Assembly (NCBI GenBank): GCA_963729215.1
Contig: CAVSND010000023.1
Coordinates: 594,375-658,374 of the forward strand
From: CAVQJU01 sp963729215
GTDB lineage: Bacteria; Acidobacteriota; Vicinamibacteria; Vicinamibacterales; CAVVIG01
Direction of reading: 5' to 3'
DNA: 64,000 bases
The notes under the pieces were generated by a model. It was not told the DNA's origin. It saw only the letters and a program-made list of their open reading frames with translations, and did not search any database. Positions 48,401 through 56,478 of the stretch are shown piece after piece (within the stretch, counting starts at the first letter, position 1; each line of letters starts with the position of its first letter). The translations under genes were made by a program, and so were the position numbers.

Positions 48401-48592
48401 GACGCCCCCGATGGCACGTTTCCTGACTCGCGGATCGGCACGACGCTTCCCGTCTTCCCAGGCTGTGACACCCAGTGACGGTACCGGAACCAGGAACTGG
48501 GGCCCGGGTACTCGTGAAGCGCCGCTCCCCGCTCACAGTGGCGAGACCGTGTGGGTTTTTCACCCACTTCCATGGCCGCCGGGGTCTGCGTC
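48401..48592 (-). promoter_or_regulatory. Cobalamin (adenosylcobalamin) riboswitch
   Basis: Minus-strand RNA. The core GGAAGTGGGTGAAAAACC and CGCCACTGTGAGCGG match the conserved aptamer, followed by CACTGGGTG ... CCTGGGAAG (L6 region) and a B12 box AGTCAGGAAACGTGCC at 48428-48413 (13 of 16 to consensus). GACGC / GCGTC and CCCCG / CGGGG at the two ends can form P1. About 140 nt of leader follow before the DUF71 start. TATACT at 48610-48605 is a likely -10 just upstream. High B12 should reduce expression. Confidence 0.9.
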
Positions 48593-48630
48593 GGTCGAAA
48601 AACGAGTATAGCCCACGGCGCGTGTTTCGG

Positions 48631-48659
48631 TTGCCTGCCGGTGCAATATTGCGTAACAT
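48631..48659 (+). promoter_or_regulatory. Possible yjbQ promoter
   Basis: TTGCCT (48631-48636) and TAACAT (48654-48659) are 17 bp apart in the spacer between the divergent riboswitch and yjbQ. The match to consensus is moderate (4 of 6 at each end). Confidence 0.35.
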
Positions 48660-48704
48660 TATCCGATCGCGATTGCCGGTATCCCCAACAACCGAGAGGA
48701 CTTC

Positions 48705-49208
48705 ATGAGCAAGAGTTCGACCGTCACCGTTCGCGAAAGGCCCGTCGAAGAAGTGGCTTCTGCGAAGGCCGGCGGCCTTACGATTCACGGTGAAACGATC
48801 ATCGTGTCAACCGATCAGCGCATCGAGCTGGTCGACTTGACCAATCGCATTATGGAGTTCGCGCGGCGGTTCAACATTCGCGAAGGCCTGGTCAGCCTCT
48901 GGTCGATGCACACGACCTGCTCGCTGTTCATCAACGAGTTTCAAACGGCGCTTCTGACGGATATCAAGCGGTTCCTCGAGCAGATGGTCGCGCGCGACGC
49001 CGAGTGGATGCACAACAATCCCGATCACTCCGATTGCGACCGGATGAACGCCGACTCGCATCTCCGCGCGTTGATGCTCGGCCACAGCCTCACGCTCCAG
49101 GTGAGCGGCGGGGAAGTCGTGCTCGGGCAATGGCAGCGCATCCTCATGGCCGAACTCGACGGCCCTCGCGCCCGGACGCTCCGGATTCAAATCTGGGGAA
49201 TCAGCTGA
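48705..49208 (+). CDS. yjbQ: YjbQ/UPF0047 family protein
   Basis: A 167-residue protein with the UPF0047 pattern: SLWSMHTTCSLFINE near 64-78, HNNPDHSDCDRMNADSHLRA near 104 and LGQWQRILMAELDGPR near the end. Conserved His/Asp/Glu residues suggest a metal site. The E. coli homologue has weak thiamine-phosphate synthase activity, but the true role is open. ATG at 48705 follows GAGAGG. An ATGACCAG-family palindrome follows the gene. Confidence 0.87.
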   Translation: MSKSSTVTVRERPVEEVASAKAGGLTIHGETIIVSTDQRIELVDLTNRIMEFARRFNIREGLVSLWSMHTTCSLFINEFQTALLTDIKRFLEQMVARDAEWMHNNPDHSDCDRMNADSHLRALMLGHSLTLQVSGGEVVLGQWQRILMAELDGPRARTLRIQIWGIS

Positions 49209-49212
49209 GCGA

Positions 49213-49322
49213 TCGTCGAATCTGGTCATCTGGTCATTCGGTCATCTGGTCATCGTTGTTCAATCGAGCCATTGAACCAATTGATCAACGATGACCAGAT
49301 GACCAGATGACCAGATGACCAA
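49213..49322. repeat. ATGACCAG-family inverted element between yjbQ and mqnE
   Basis: The left arm starts TCGTCGAATCTGGTCATC and has four units. The right arm is the complement, ending ATGACCAGATGACCAAATG. The centre is about 30 bp with short IR ATTGAACCAATTGATCAACG. The left end (TCGTCGAATCTG) is identical to that at 50403 and 51460. The mqnE ATG is the last unit. Confidence 0.9.
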
Positions 49323-50432
49323 ATGTATTCCCGCCTCGCCTCCGCCGGCCTCTCCGACATCGCGGACAAACTCGACTCCAGCGTCCGCCTGGACCTCGCG
49401 GACGGCGTACGGCTTTTCGAATCTCCAGACCTCCTCTCAGTGGGCTGGCTGGCGAATCGCGAGCGCGAAAAGCGTCACGGCCCGAAGACGTTCTACAACT
49501 ACAACATCCGCGTCGAGGCGACCAACGTCTGCGTCGCGAGCTGCCTGTTCTGCTCGTTCGCGCGGTTGAAGCCCGGCGACACCGACGCCTACACGATGTC
49601 GCTGGACGAGGCCTGGGACAAGCTGCGCCGACGCGCGTCGCAGCCGCTCACCGAGGTCCACGTGGTGAACGGCCTGCACCCGGATCTGCCGTTCGACTAC
49701 TACACGGAGCTGCTCCGCGGGTTCAAGCGCATCCGTCCCAGCATTCACCTGAAGTGTTTCACCGCGGTCGAGATCGCGTTCTTCGCGGACCTGTACGGCA
49801 AGACGGACGAACAGGTTCTGCGCGAATTGATGGATGCGGGCCTCGATTCGCTGCCGGGCGGCGGCGCGGAGATCTTCGCCGAGCGCGTGCGCCAGAAAAT
49901 CTGCCACGACAAGTGCGGCACGGAACGGTACCTGGACATCCACAGGCTGGCGCACCGGCTCGGCATGCGGTCGAACGTCACGATGCTGTACGGTCACATC
50001 GAGACCGCCGAAGAGCGAGTGGACCACATGCTGCGCGCGCGCGCGCTGCAGGACGAAACGGGCGGATTTCAGGCGTTCATTCCGCTCGCGTTTCACCCCG
50101 ACAACAACCAGATGCGCAAGCTGCCGGCGCCCAGCGCCGCCGAGACGTTGCGCGTGCACGCAGTGGCGCGGCTCGTGCTCGACAACATCCCGCACGTGAA
50201 GGCGTTCTGGATCGCCACCGGCGTCGAAGTCGCGCAGACGGCGCTGTGGTTTGGCGCCGACGACCTCGACGGCACCGTGCAGGAAGAGAAGATCTACCAC
50301 ATGGCCGGCTCGCAAACGCCGGAGGCCATGACCACGCGCGAAATCTCCAGGCTCATCCGTGCCGCCGGCCGCGAACCCGTCGAGCGCGACACCCTCTACA
50401 ACGTCGTCGAATCTGGTCATCTGGTCATTTAG
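49323..50432 (+). CDS. mqnE: Aminofutalosine synthase MqnE (radical SAM)
   Basis: MqnE joins 3-enolpyruvyl-oxybenzoate and SAM to aminofutalosine in the futalosine menaquinone pathway. The 369-residue radical SAM enzyme has CVASCLFCSF (near 62-71) for the 4Fe-4S cluster, HVVNGLHPDLPFDYY, LPGGGAEIF and PSAAETLRVHAVARLVLDNI. The end GREPVERDTLYN is the family C-terminus; the following VVESGHLVI and the TAG are encoded by the repeat. The Fe-S cluster would be supplied by the isc operon. Confidence 0.93.
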   Translation: MYSRLASAGLSDIADKLDSSVRLDLADGVRLFESPDLLSVGWLANREREKRHGPKTFYNYNIRVEATNVCVASCLFCSFARLKPGDTDAYTMSLDEAWDKLRRRASQPLTEVHVVNGLHPDLPFDYYTELLRGFKRIRPSIHLKCFTAVEIAFFADLYGKTDEQVLRELMDAGLDSLPGGGAEIFAERVRQKICHDKCGTERYLDIHRLAHRLGMRSNVTMLYGHIETAEERVDHMLRARALQDETGGFQAFIPLAFHPDNNQMRKLPAPSAAETLRVHAVARLVLDNIPHVKAFWIATGVEVAQTALWFGADDLDGTVQEEKIYHMAGSQTPEAMTTREISRLIRAAGREPVERDTLYNVVESGHLVI

Positions 50433-50500
50433 TCATCTGGTCATTGATCAATGACTCGAATCAATGACCAGATGACCAGATGACCAGATGACCAGATTCG
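50403..50500. repeat. ATGACCAG-family inverted element between mqnE and prs
   Basis: The left arm TCGTCGAATCTGGTCATC (50403 on) has four units and contains the mqnE stop. The right arm (50464-50500) is four units of ATGACCAG, ending GATTCGCG. About 30 bp including TGATCAATGACTCGAATC lie between them. Nearly perfect complementarity makes this the cleanest palindrome of the family. Confidence 0.9.
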
Positions 50501-50501
50501 C

Positions 50502-51444
50502 GTGAACAAGATCGTCGTTTTCACCGGTGGCGCCCACCTGGAGCTGGCGAGGGCCATCTGCAGGCATCTGAGAGTTCGCCTTGCGCCGTCGACGACCAGC
50601 AGGTTCAGCAACGATTGTCTCGGCGTCCAGTTGGAAGCCAACTGCCGCGAAGCCGACGTCTTCATCATCCAGCCGCTGACGCCGCCCGTGCAGGAGCACC
50701 TGATGGAGCTGCTGCTGATGCTCGATGCCGCGCGAGGGGCATCCGCGGCGCGAATCACGGCCGTGATCCCGCATTTCGCGTACGCGCGCTCGGATAAGAA
50801 GGACGCGCCCCGTATCTCGATCGCCGCCCGGCTCGTGGCCGACCTTCTGGCGACGGCCGGCGCCAGCCGCGTGCTCACGATGACGCTGCACTCACCCCAG
50901 GTGCACGGGTTTTTCAGCGTGCCGGTCGATCACATGAACGCGTTGAAGGTGCTGGCCGCGCATTTCCGCCGGCGCGAAGCGGAAGAACATGGTCGTGGTG
51001 TCTCCCGATCTCGGCAACGCCAAAGAGGCATCCCATTTTGCCCGCATGTTGAAGTTGCCCGTGGCCGCCGGCAGCAAGAAGCGCTTGAGCGACGACCGGG
51101 TGGTGATCGACGCCCTGGTCGGCGACGTGACCGGCAAACACGCGATCGTGCTCGATGATGAGATCGCAAACGGTGGCACGATCGTCGAGATCCTGCAGAA
51201 GCTGCGCGAACGGGGCGTGGCAGGGATCACCGTGGCGTGCACGCACGGCCTCTTTACGGGGAAGGCCATCGAGAGACTGAGGGCGCAGCCCGATATTCAC
51301 GAGATCGTGACGACCGATACGGTGCCGGTTCCAGCCGCAAAGCGCCTGCCGAACATGAGGGTGCTTTCGGTCGCCCCGCTCCTCGGCGAGGCGATCCACC
51401 GTATTCACGTCGGAAAGTCGGTCAGCCGTCTGTTTGATTCGTAG
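50502..51444 (+). CDS. prs: Ribose-phosphate pyrophosphokinase, frameshifted
   Basis: PRPP synthetase makes the phosphoribosyl donor for nucleotides, His, Trp and NAD. The first segment (50502-50984) has VIPHFAYARSDKKDAPR and LTMTLHSPQVHGFF; the second, one frame over (50986-51444), has VVVSPDLGNAKEA and the PRPP loop IVLDDEIANGGTIVEI. One extra G at 50985 (GAA-G-AAC-ATG) explains the break; the corrected join reads REAENMVVVSPD. The full length would be about 313 residues, normal for the family. The N-terminal region departs from the standard (SNDCLGVQLEANC). Confidence 0.88.
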
Positions 51445-51459
51445 GTCAAGCTCATCCGG

Positions 51460-51568
51460 TCGTCGAATCTGAAATCTGGTCATCTGGTCATTTAGTCATC
51501 TGGTCATTGATTGGTAAGATTGAATTTGGTCAGAAATGACCAGATGACTAGATGACCAGATGACCAAA
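51460..51568. repeat. ATGACCAG-family inverted element between prs and nadA
   Basis: The left arm begins TCGTCGAATCTGAAATCTGG and has four units. The centre is GATTGGTAAGATTGAATTTGG. The right arm CAGAAATGACCAGATGACT continues to the nadA ATG, ending AAATTC. The CAGAAATGACC inner block is shared with the element around the S23 relic. Confidence 0.9.
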
Positions 51569-52723
51569 TTCATCCCCGTCCTGACCGCCTACGAGAAAGA
51601 GCACGTGCGGGAGAGACAGCCGCTCCCGGAGGAGTACCTCGGACTCTCGGACGAGGAAATGGACCGGCGGATCGCCGAGGCCCGTAAGAAGCTGGGAAGC
51701 CGCCTCGTCATCCTGGGCCATCACTACCAGCGCGACGAGATCATCAAGTTCGCCGACTACACAGGCGACTCGTTCAAGCTTGCGGGCGAGATCAGCAAGC
51801 ATCCGGACGCCGAGTTCATCATCTTCTGCGGCGTGCATTTCATGGCGGAAAGCGCCGACGTCCTGAGCGCGCCGCACCAGCAGGTCATCCTGCCCGACCT
51901 CGCCGCCGGCTGTTCGATGTCGGACATGGCCGAACCCGAACAGCTCGAAAACTGCTGGAGCGATCTCGAGCAGATGGGGATTCTGCCAGGGCCCGGCGGG
52001 GAGAAGCAGCCTGTTCTGCCGGTCACCTACGTCAACTCGGCCGCTTCCATCAAAGCGTTCTGCGGCGAGCGCGGCGGCGTCGTCTGCACATCGTCGAACG
52101 CGGCGGCGACGCTGCGGTGGGCGTGGCAGCGGGGCGAACGTGTGCTGTTCCTGCCCGATCAGCACCTCGGCCGCAACACGGCCTACAAGATGGGCGTGCC
52201 GCTCGACGACATGGTCGTCTGGGATCCGAACGAAATCTGGGGTGGCATCGAGCCGGAGGCCGCCAGGCGCGCGCGCATCATCCTGTGGAAGGGCCACTGC
52301 TCAGTACACGAGAAATTCACGGTGCGCCAGATCGAAAACATCAGGAAAGAGCATCCTGGCGTGCGCGTCATCGTTCATCCGGAAGTCCCGTGGGCCGTCG
52401 TCCAGGCCGCGGACGATTCGGGATCGACCGAATACATCATCAAGCAGGTCAAGGCGAGTCCCGCGGGATCTGTCTGGGCCGTCGGCACTGAAATCCACCT
52501 GGTCAACCGCCTGGCGGATCAGGTGGCGCCGGATCGGACCGTTCTCTCACTCGACCAGTTCGGCTGTCTCTGCTCGACCATGTTCCGCGTCTCGCCCAAC
52601 CACCTCTTGTGGACGCTCGATGGTCTGCTCGCTGGAGAGGTCCGCAACCGCATCGTTGTCCCCGACAACCAGAAGCACTGGACCAAGGTCGCGCTCGATC
52701 GCATGTTGTCGCTTGTCGATTGA
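51560..52723 (+). CDS. nadA: Quinolinate synthase NadA
   Basis: NadA condenses iminoaspartate and dihydroxyacetone phosphate to quinolinate for NAD, using a 4Fe-4S cluster. The 387-residue protein has LVILGHHYQRDEIIKFADYTGDS split here as ILGHHYQRDEI and DYTGDS, and three cluster cysteines in AAGCSMSDM, KGHCSVHEK and QFGCLCSTMFR. It is the longer type of NadA. The start MTKFIP is given by the last repeat unit. nadB and nadC are not in the window. Confidence 0.94.
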   Translation: MTKFIPVLTAYEKEHVRERQPLPEEYLGLSDEEMDRRIAEARKKLGSRLVILGHHYQRDEIIKFADYTGDSFKLAGEISKHPDAEFIIFCGVHFMAESADVLSAPHQQVILPDLAAGCSMSDMAEPEQLENCWSDLEQMGILPGPGGEKQPVLPVTYVNSAASIKAFCGERGGVVCTSSNAAATLRWAWQRGERVLFLPDQHLGRNTAYKMGVPLDDMVVWDPNEIWGGIEPEAARRARIILWKGHCSVHEKFTVRQIENIRKEHPGVRVIVHPEVPWAVVQAADDSGSTEYIIKQVKASPAGSVWAVGTEIHLVNRLADQVAPDRTVLSLDQFGCLCSTMFRVSPNHLLWTLDGLLAGEVRNRIVVPDNQKHWTKVALDRMLSLVD

Positions 52724-52768
52724 GCGCGCCCTGAAGTACGATCCGAGGTTCTACGCGCTGAAAGTGGC

Positions 52769-52820
52769 GTAGCGTCCGCCTTCAGGCGGATGGAACCGGC
52801 CGGCTGACGCCGGCCGTGAC
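52769..52820. repeat. GTAGCGTCCG double-palindrome repeat, copy 4
   Basis: GTAGCGTCCGCCTTCAGGCG forms the first hairpin and CCGGCCGGCTGACGCCGGCC the second, closing with GTGAC. Slightly diverged at the second loop. It lies between nadA and the superoxide dismutase and may terminate nadA transcripts. Confidence 0.82.
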
Positions 52821-52845
52821 GTGTTCTGAAGGAGGAGGCTGTCTC

Positions 52846-53448
52846 ATGGCATTTACACTTCCAGCGCTGCCCTACGCGGCCGATGCACTCGAGCCGCACA
52901 TCGACAAGCAGACGATGGAAATCCATCATGGGAAACATCACAACGCGTACGTGACGAACCTGAACGCGGCGCTGGAGAAGGCTCCGGAACTGCAGTCGAA
53001 GACCATCGACGAGCTGTTGAAGGACATCAATGCCGTGCCCGAGGGCATCCGGACTGCCGTGCGGAACAACGGCGGCGGGCACGCGAACCACACGATGTTC
53101 TGGCAGATCATGGGACCCGGAGGCGGCGGCGCGCCGACCGGCGCCATTGCCGACGCAATCACTTCCACGTTCGGCGGGTTCGACAAGCTGAAGGAAGAGC
53201 TCAAGAAGGCCGCGGTCGGCCGCTTCGGCAGCGGCTGGGCCTGGCTCATCGCGAGCGGCGGCAAGCTGGCGATCGAAAGCACCGCCAACCAGGACAGCCC
53301 CGTGATGGAAGGCAAGAAGATCGTCATGGGCATCGACGTCTGGGAGCACGCCTACTACCTCAAGTACCAGAACCGCCGGCCGGACTACATCGACGCGTGG
53401 TGGAACGTGGTCAACTGGGCCGAGGTCAACAAGCGCCTCGCCAAGTAG
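52846..53448 (+). CDS. sodA: Superoxide dismutase (Mn-type)
   Basis: A 200-residue iron/manganese SOD. Metal ligands are H27 (EIHHGKHH), H83 (HANHTMFW) and the DxWEH motif (GIDVWEHAYYLKYQN). NNGGGHANH and ANQDSPVMEG (with the outer-sphere glutamine) favour manganese. No signal peptide, so it is cytosolic. A strong ribosome binding site, AAGGAGGAGG, precedes ATG 52846. The gene seems to be transcribed on its own. Confidence 0.95.
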   Translation: MAFTLPALPYAADALEPHIDKQTMEIHHGKHHNAYVTNLNAALEKAPELQSKTIDELLKDINAVPEGIRTAVRNNGGGHANHTMFWQIMGPGGGGAPTGAIADAITSTFGGFDKLKEELKKAAVGRFGSGWAWLIASGGKLAIESTANQDSPVMEGKKIVMGIDVWEHAYYLKYQNRRPDYIDAWWNVVNWAEVNKRLAK

Positions 53449-53462
53449 ACGGCGCTCGGAGC

Positions 53463-53577
53463 GGCCAGAACGGGCGGGAAGGGCAGGACAGGCGGGAAAG
53501 CAGGAGGGAGCAGAACCCTTCCGGCCTCCCCTCCAGCCCCTCCTGCCTATCCAGCCCGCGCCCGCCCATCCTGCCCA
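53463..53577. repeat. Inverted GGGCAGGA / CCTGCC arrays
   Basis: The left half is G-rich with units such as GGGCGGGAA, GGGCAGGAC and AGGCGGGAA. The right half (53520-53577) is its degenerate complement (CTCCTGCCT, ATCCAGCCC, ATCCTGCCC). A GAACCCTTCC centre divides them. It has the same overall design as the other spacer elements, with a different unit. The GTG start of the next gene comes right after the last unit. Confidence 0.65.
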
Positions 53578-54367
53578 GTGATCCTTTTCCTCTTCCTCTC
53601 CCATCTCGCCGTCGGCATCGTTCTGACGCTCGTCTTCGTCTCCCGCGAAGCCGGCGTGAAGTTCTTCCGATTCAACGCCGGCCTCGCGGTCGTCCTGCTT
53701 GCGGTCGCGTTTGCGTTGAGGCCGCCCGAGGCGTCGGCGACCGAAGCGGGGCGCGTGGCCGTGTTCGCGCTCGGGGTGTTCGAGGCCGCGATGCTCCTCT
53801 ATTGGGGCACCGTTGGACGCGCACTGGCCGCGGTTCGCCCGGCCATCGTCGGCATCGCGGTGGCCGCGGGCCTGGTGGCCCTGGTCGCGCAGGGGATCGG
53901 CCAGGCCTCGGATGCGGCGGCGGGGGCCATGATCATCGCGAGCTTCCTCAGCTCCGCCGCACTGCTCGGCGGCGCCTGCACGGCGATGATCCTCGGCCAC
54001 TGGTACCTGGTGATTCCGTCTCTTCAGGTGTCGCACCTCCAGTCGATCGTCAAGGTCCACATCGCGTCGATGGTCGTCAGGGTCGTTGTCGTCGTCGCGG
54101 CCGTCTACGTGGCCATCGTCAGCTGGCAGCCGGGGATGGGGCCGAGCTTCCGCGGCTATATCCTGTCGGTCGAGCGGCATCTTCTTCTGGCAGCGTGTGC
54201 TGTTCGGCCTGGTGGGGCCGGCGCTCCTCTCGTACCTCACCTGGGAGACGGCCAAGATTCGATCGACGCAGTCGGCCACCGGCATCCTTTACGTCGATTT
54301 CTTCACGGTCGTCGTCGGCGAGGTGCTGGCGAAGTACCTGCTCCTCGCGACGCGGGTTCCGCTCTAG
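53578..54367 (+). CDS. Polytopic membrane protein, frameshifted
   Basis: About 262 residues and seven or eight helices if one extra G at 54172 (GTC-G-AGC) is removed. The first segment begins MILFLFLSHLAVGIVLTLVF and the second continues SGIFFWQRVLFGLVGPALLS to LLATRVPL. Function unknown. GHWYLVIPSLQVSHLQ and TGILYVDFFTVVVGEVLAKYL are conserved-looking; W/Y/H in the former may be a redox or quinone site, which is speculative. It lies between sodA and the SRP RNA. Confidence 0.7.
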
Positions 54368-54390
54368 AAAACGTAGTACACTCGCGAATT

Positions 54391-54517
54391 GCGGACTGCA
54401 CCGCGGTCCGGAACCTGTGCAATTTCAGCCTACGAACCGCGTCAGGGCCGGAAGGCAGCAGCGCTAAGTAGATCCTGACATGTGCCGCAGGCCTCTCCGG
54501 GCCGCGGTTCAGTCCGC
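54391..54517 (+). ncRNA. ffs: Signal recognition particle RNA (4.5S type)
   Basis: The conserved core GTCAGGGCCGGAAGGCAGC followed by AGCGCTAAG is the SRP loop that binds Ffh. The ends GCGGACTG ... CCGCGG and CCGCGG ... CAGTCCGC pair to form the closing stem. ffs-dnaX-ybaB-recR is a conserved gene order in many bacteria, supporting the call. The exact ends are estimated from the stem. Confidence 0.92.
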
Positions 54518-54523
54518 ATTTCC

Positions 54524-54576
54524 GTAGCGTCCGCCTTCAGGCGGACGTTGCCGGCCGGCTGAAGCCCGGCCGCTAC
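54524..54576. repeat. GTAGCGTCCG double-palindrome repeat, copy 5
   Basis: GTAGCGTCCGCCTTCAGGCG then a second hairpin (GCCGGCCGGCTGAAGCCCGG) and GCTAC. It begins 7 bp after the SRP RNA and ends 10 bp before dnaX. It may serve as the 3' processing or termination site of the SRP RNA. Confidence 0.85.
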
Positions 54577-54585
54577 GTCGAATAC

Positions 54586-56353
54586 ATGTCCTATCAAGTC
54601 ATCGCGCGCAAATGGCGGCCGCAGAAGTTCGACGACGTCGTCGGGCAGGCGGCGGTCACGCGTACGCTGCGCAACGCGCTGACGAGCAACCGGCTCGCGC
54701 AGGCGTTCGTCTTCGCCGGTCCTCGCGGCGTCGGAAAGACGACGACGGCGCGCATTCTGGCGCGGGCGCTCAACTGCGAGAAGGGGCCGACGCCCGATCC
54801 CTGCGGCGTGTGCGACGCGTGCGTCGAGATCGCGGAAGGACGCGACATGGACGTCCTCGAAATCGACGCCGCCACCCACACCCAGGTCGAGAACGTGCGC
54901 GAGGTGATCGTCTCCGGCCTCAGCATCCTGCCTGTGCGCGATCGGTACAAGGTGTTCATCATCGACGAAGTCCACCAGCTGTCCGGCCATTCCTTCAACG
55001 CGCTGCTGAAGTCCGTCGAGGAACCGCCGAAGCACGTCGTGTTCATGATGGCGACGACGGAGCTCGACAGGATTCCGGAAACCATCCTGTCGCGGTCGCA
55101 GGTCTACGAGTTCCGGACGATCAGCAGCAAGGCCATCAGCGATCAGCTCCGCCGCATCGTGGACGCGATGGAGGTCGCCGCGAGCGACGACTCGCTGCTG
55201 CTCATCGCGCGGGATGCCGACGGCAGCATGAGGGACGCGCAGAGCAAGCTCGACCAGGTCATCGCGTTCAGCGGCAAGGCCATCGGACCGACGGACGTCG
55301 CGTCCGTGCTGGGCCTGGTGGGCCGCGACCTGCTGCTCGAGGCCGTGGAAGTCGTGGCCGACGAGAACGCGCCGGCGGCGTTCGAGCTGGCGGCCCGCGC
55401 GGTGGAGAAGGGATACGACCTGCGCGCTGTCTGCCGGGAGCTGGCCAGGACCGTGCGCGATCTGATGGTCCTTTCGGTCGACCCTTCGCGCGTGAACGAT
55501 CCGGAGATCGTTGCCGAAGGCGACCGCGACCGGCTGCTGGCGCTCGCGAAGCGGTTTTCCCGCGAGGATCTGCTGCGCGCGTTCGACCTGCTGGCGCGCG
55601 CCGAGGTGGACATCCGCACGGCCGCGCAGCCGCGCTATCACCTCGAGATGGTCCTGCTCCGGTGGATCCACTTGCGCAAGCTCACGCCGATCGAGGAGCT
55701 CATCGCCGGCGCGGCATCGAGCGCCGGATCCGGGCCGTCCGGAGTCGCCCGCACGGCGTCCACCGCGCCCGCCCGGCCGGCGCCTGCTGCCAGGCCCGCG
55801 CCGCCGGCGGGAAAACTTCAGGCGATGGCGGAGGCGGCGGCCACGAAAGTGACCGCGTCCTCCACCATGGCAGAAGCCGGCCCGATCGAAGCCGGCTGCC
55901 GCGTCCGCGTCGAAGTCAGAGGTCGCGTCCGCCTCGGCGAAATCAGACGTAGCGTCCGGCTTCAGCCGGACGGAATCCAGTTTCAAGGACGCATTCCTTG
56001 CGGAAATCCGCAAGGGAAAGCCCGTGTTGTACAACATGGTGGTCGCGCAGGCGCAGAAAATCGAGATCGCCGGCGACCGCGTGACGTTCACGTTTTCGGC
56101 CAGCCAGCGGGCCTTGCGCGATCAGTTCGAGCAGAATCGGACCTGGCTCGAATCCACCGCGCAGCAGGCCGGAGGCCGTAAGATTGCCGTGTCCGCCGTG
56201 CAGACGGAGGCCGCGCCTGCCCCGGCGGCCGGTGGCGCCTCGCCGCAGGAGGACAAGAAGGCCGAGCTCCGCAAGCAGGCGATGGCCGACGCCGGCGTGC
56301 AGGCGATGCTCGAAGTTTTCCCGGTGGAAATCAGGGACGTAGAGGAAATATAG
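54586..56353 (+). CDS. dnaX: DNA polymerase III subunits gamma/tau DnaX, frame broken near 55882
   Basis: DnaX is the clamp-loader ATPase of the replicase. AAA+ motifs: Walker A FAGPRGVGKTTTARILA near 44, zinc cysteines CEKGPTPDPCGVCDAC, Walker B VFIIDEVHQLS and sensor I FMMATTELDRIP. Frame +1 runs to about 55880; then the C-terminal domain (SSFKDAFLAEIRKGKPVL, MVVAQAQKIEIAGDRVTF) is in frame +2. One extra C in CCC at 55881-55883 would explain it. A programmed slip is less likely, since no A-rich slippery site is nearby. A half palindromic repeat lies in the linker. The corrected length is about 588 residues. Confidence 0.9.
55949..55972. repeat. Half copy of the GTAGCGTCCG palindrome inside dnaX
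   Basis: GTAGCGTCCGGCTTCAGCCG followed by GACG. One hairpin of the element is present within the linker of dnaX and adds residues without breaking the frame that leads into the C-terminal domain (read there as SDVASGFSRTESS). Confidence 0.75.
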
Positions 56354-56428
56354 GGGTTCATCAGGTCCACAAGGTCCACGGGTCCATTGGGTCCACGAGG
56401 TCCAAAAAGGTCCACTGGGTCCGGACCA
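56354..56428. repeat. 9-bp GGTCCA array between dnaX and ybaB
   Basis: Seven units such as AGGTCCACA, AGGTCCACG, GGTCCATTG, GGTCCACGA and GGTCCACTG begin 4 bp after the dnaX stop. A short GCCACGAGCCACG tract (56445-56470) follows, resembling the core at 29925. No inverted partner. Confidence 0.8.
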
Positions 56429-56478
56429 CTTGTAGAAATCTAGCGAGCCACGAGCCACGGAGCCACGAGGTAACGAGC

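Noticed and set aside
49213..49322. CRISPR array
   Set aside because: The units are only 8 bp, contiguous and inverted, with no unique spacers of constant size and no cas genes.
54391..54517. Rho-independent terminator for the preceding membrane gene
   Set aside because: The hairpin is the closing stem of the SRP RNA, whose conserved core is present.
55850..55890. E. coli-style programmed -1 frameshift in dnaX
   Set aside because: The shift needed is +1, there is no A-AAA-AAG site, and no early stop follows. Sequence error is simpler, though not proven.
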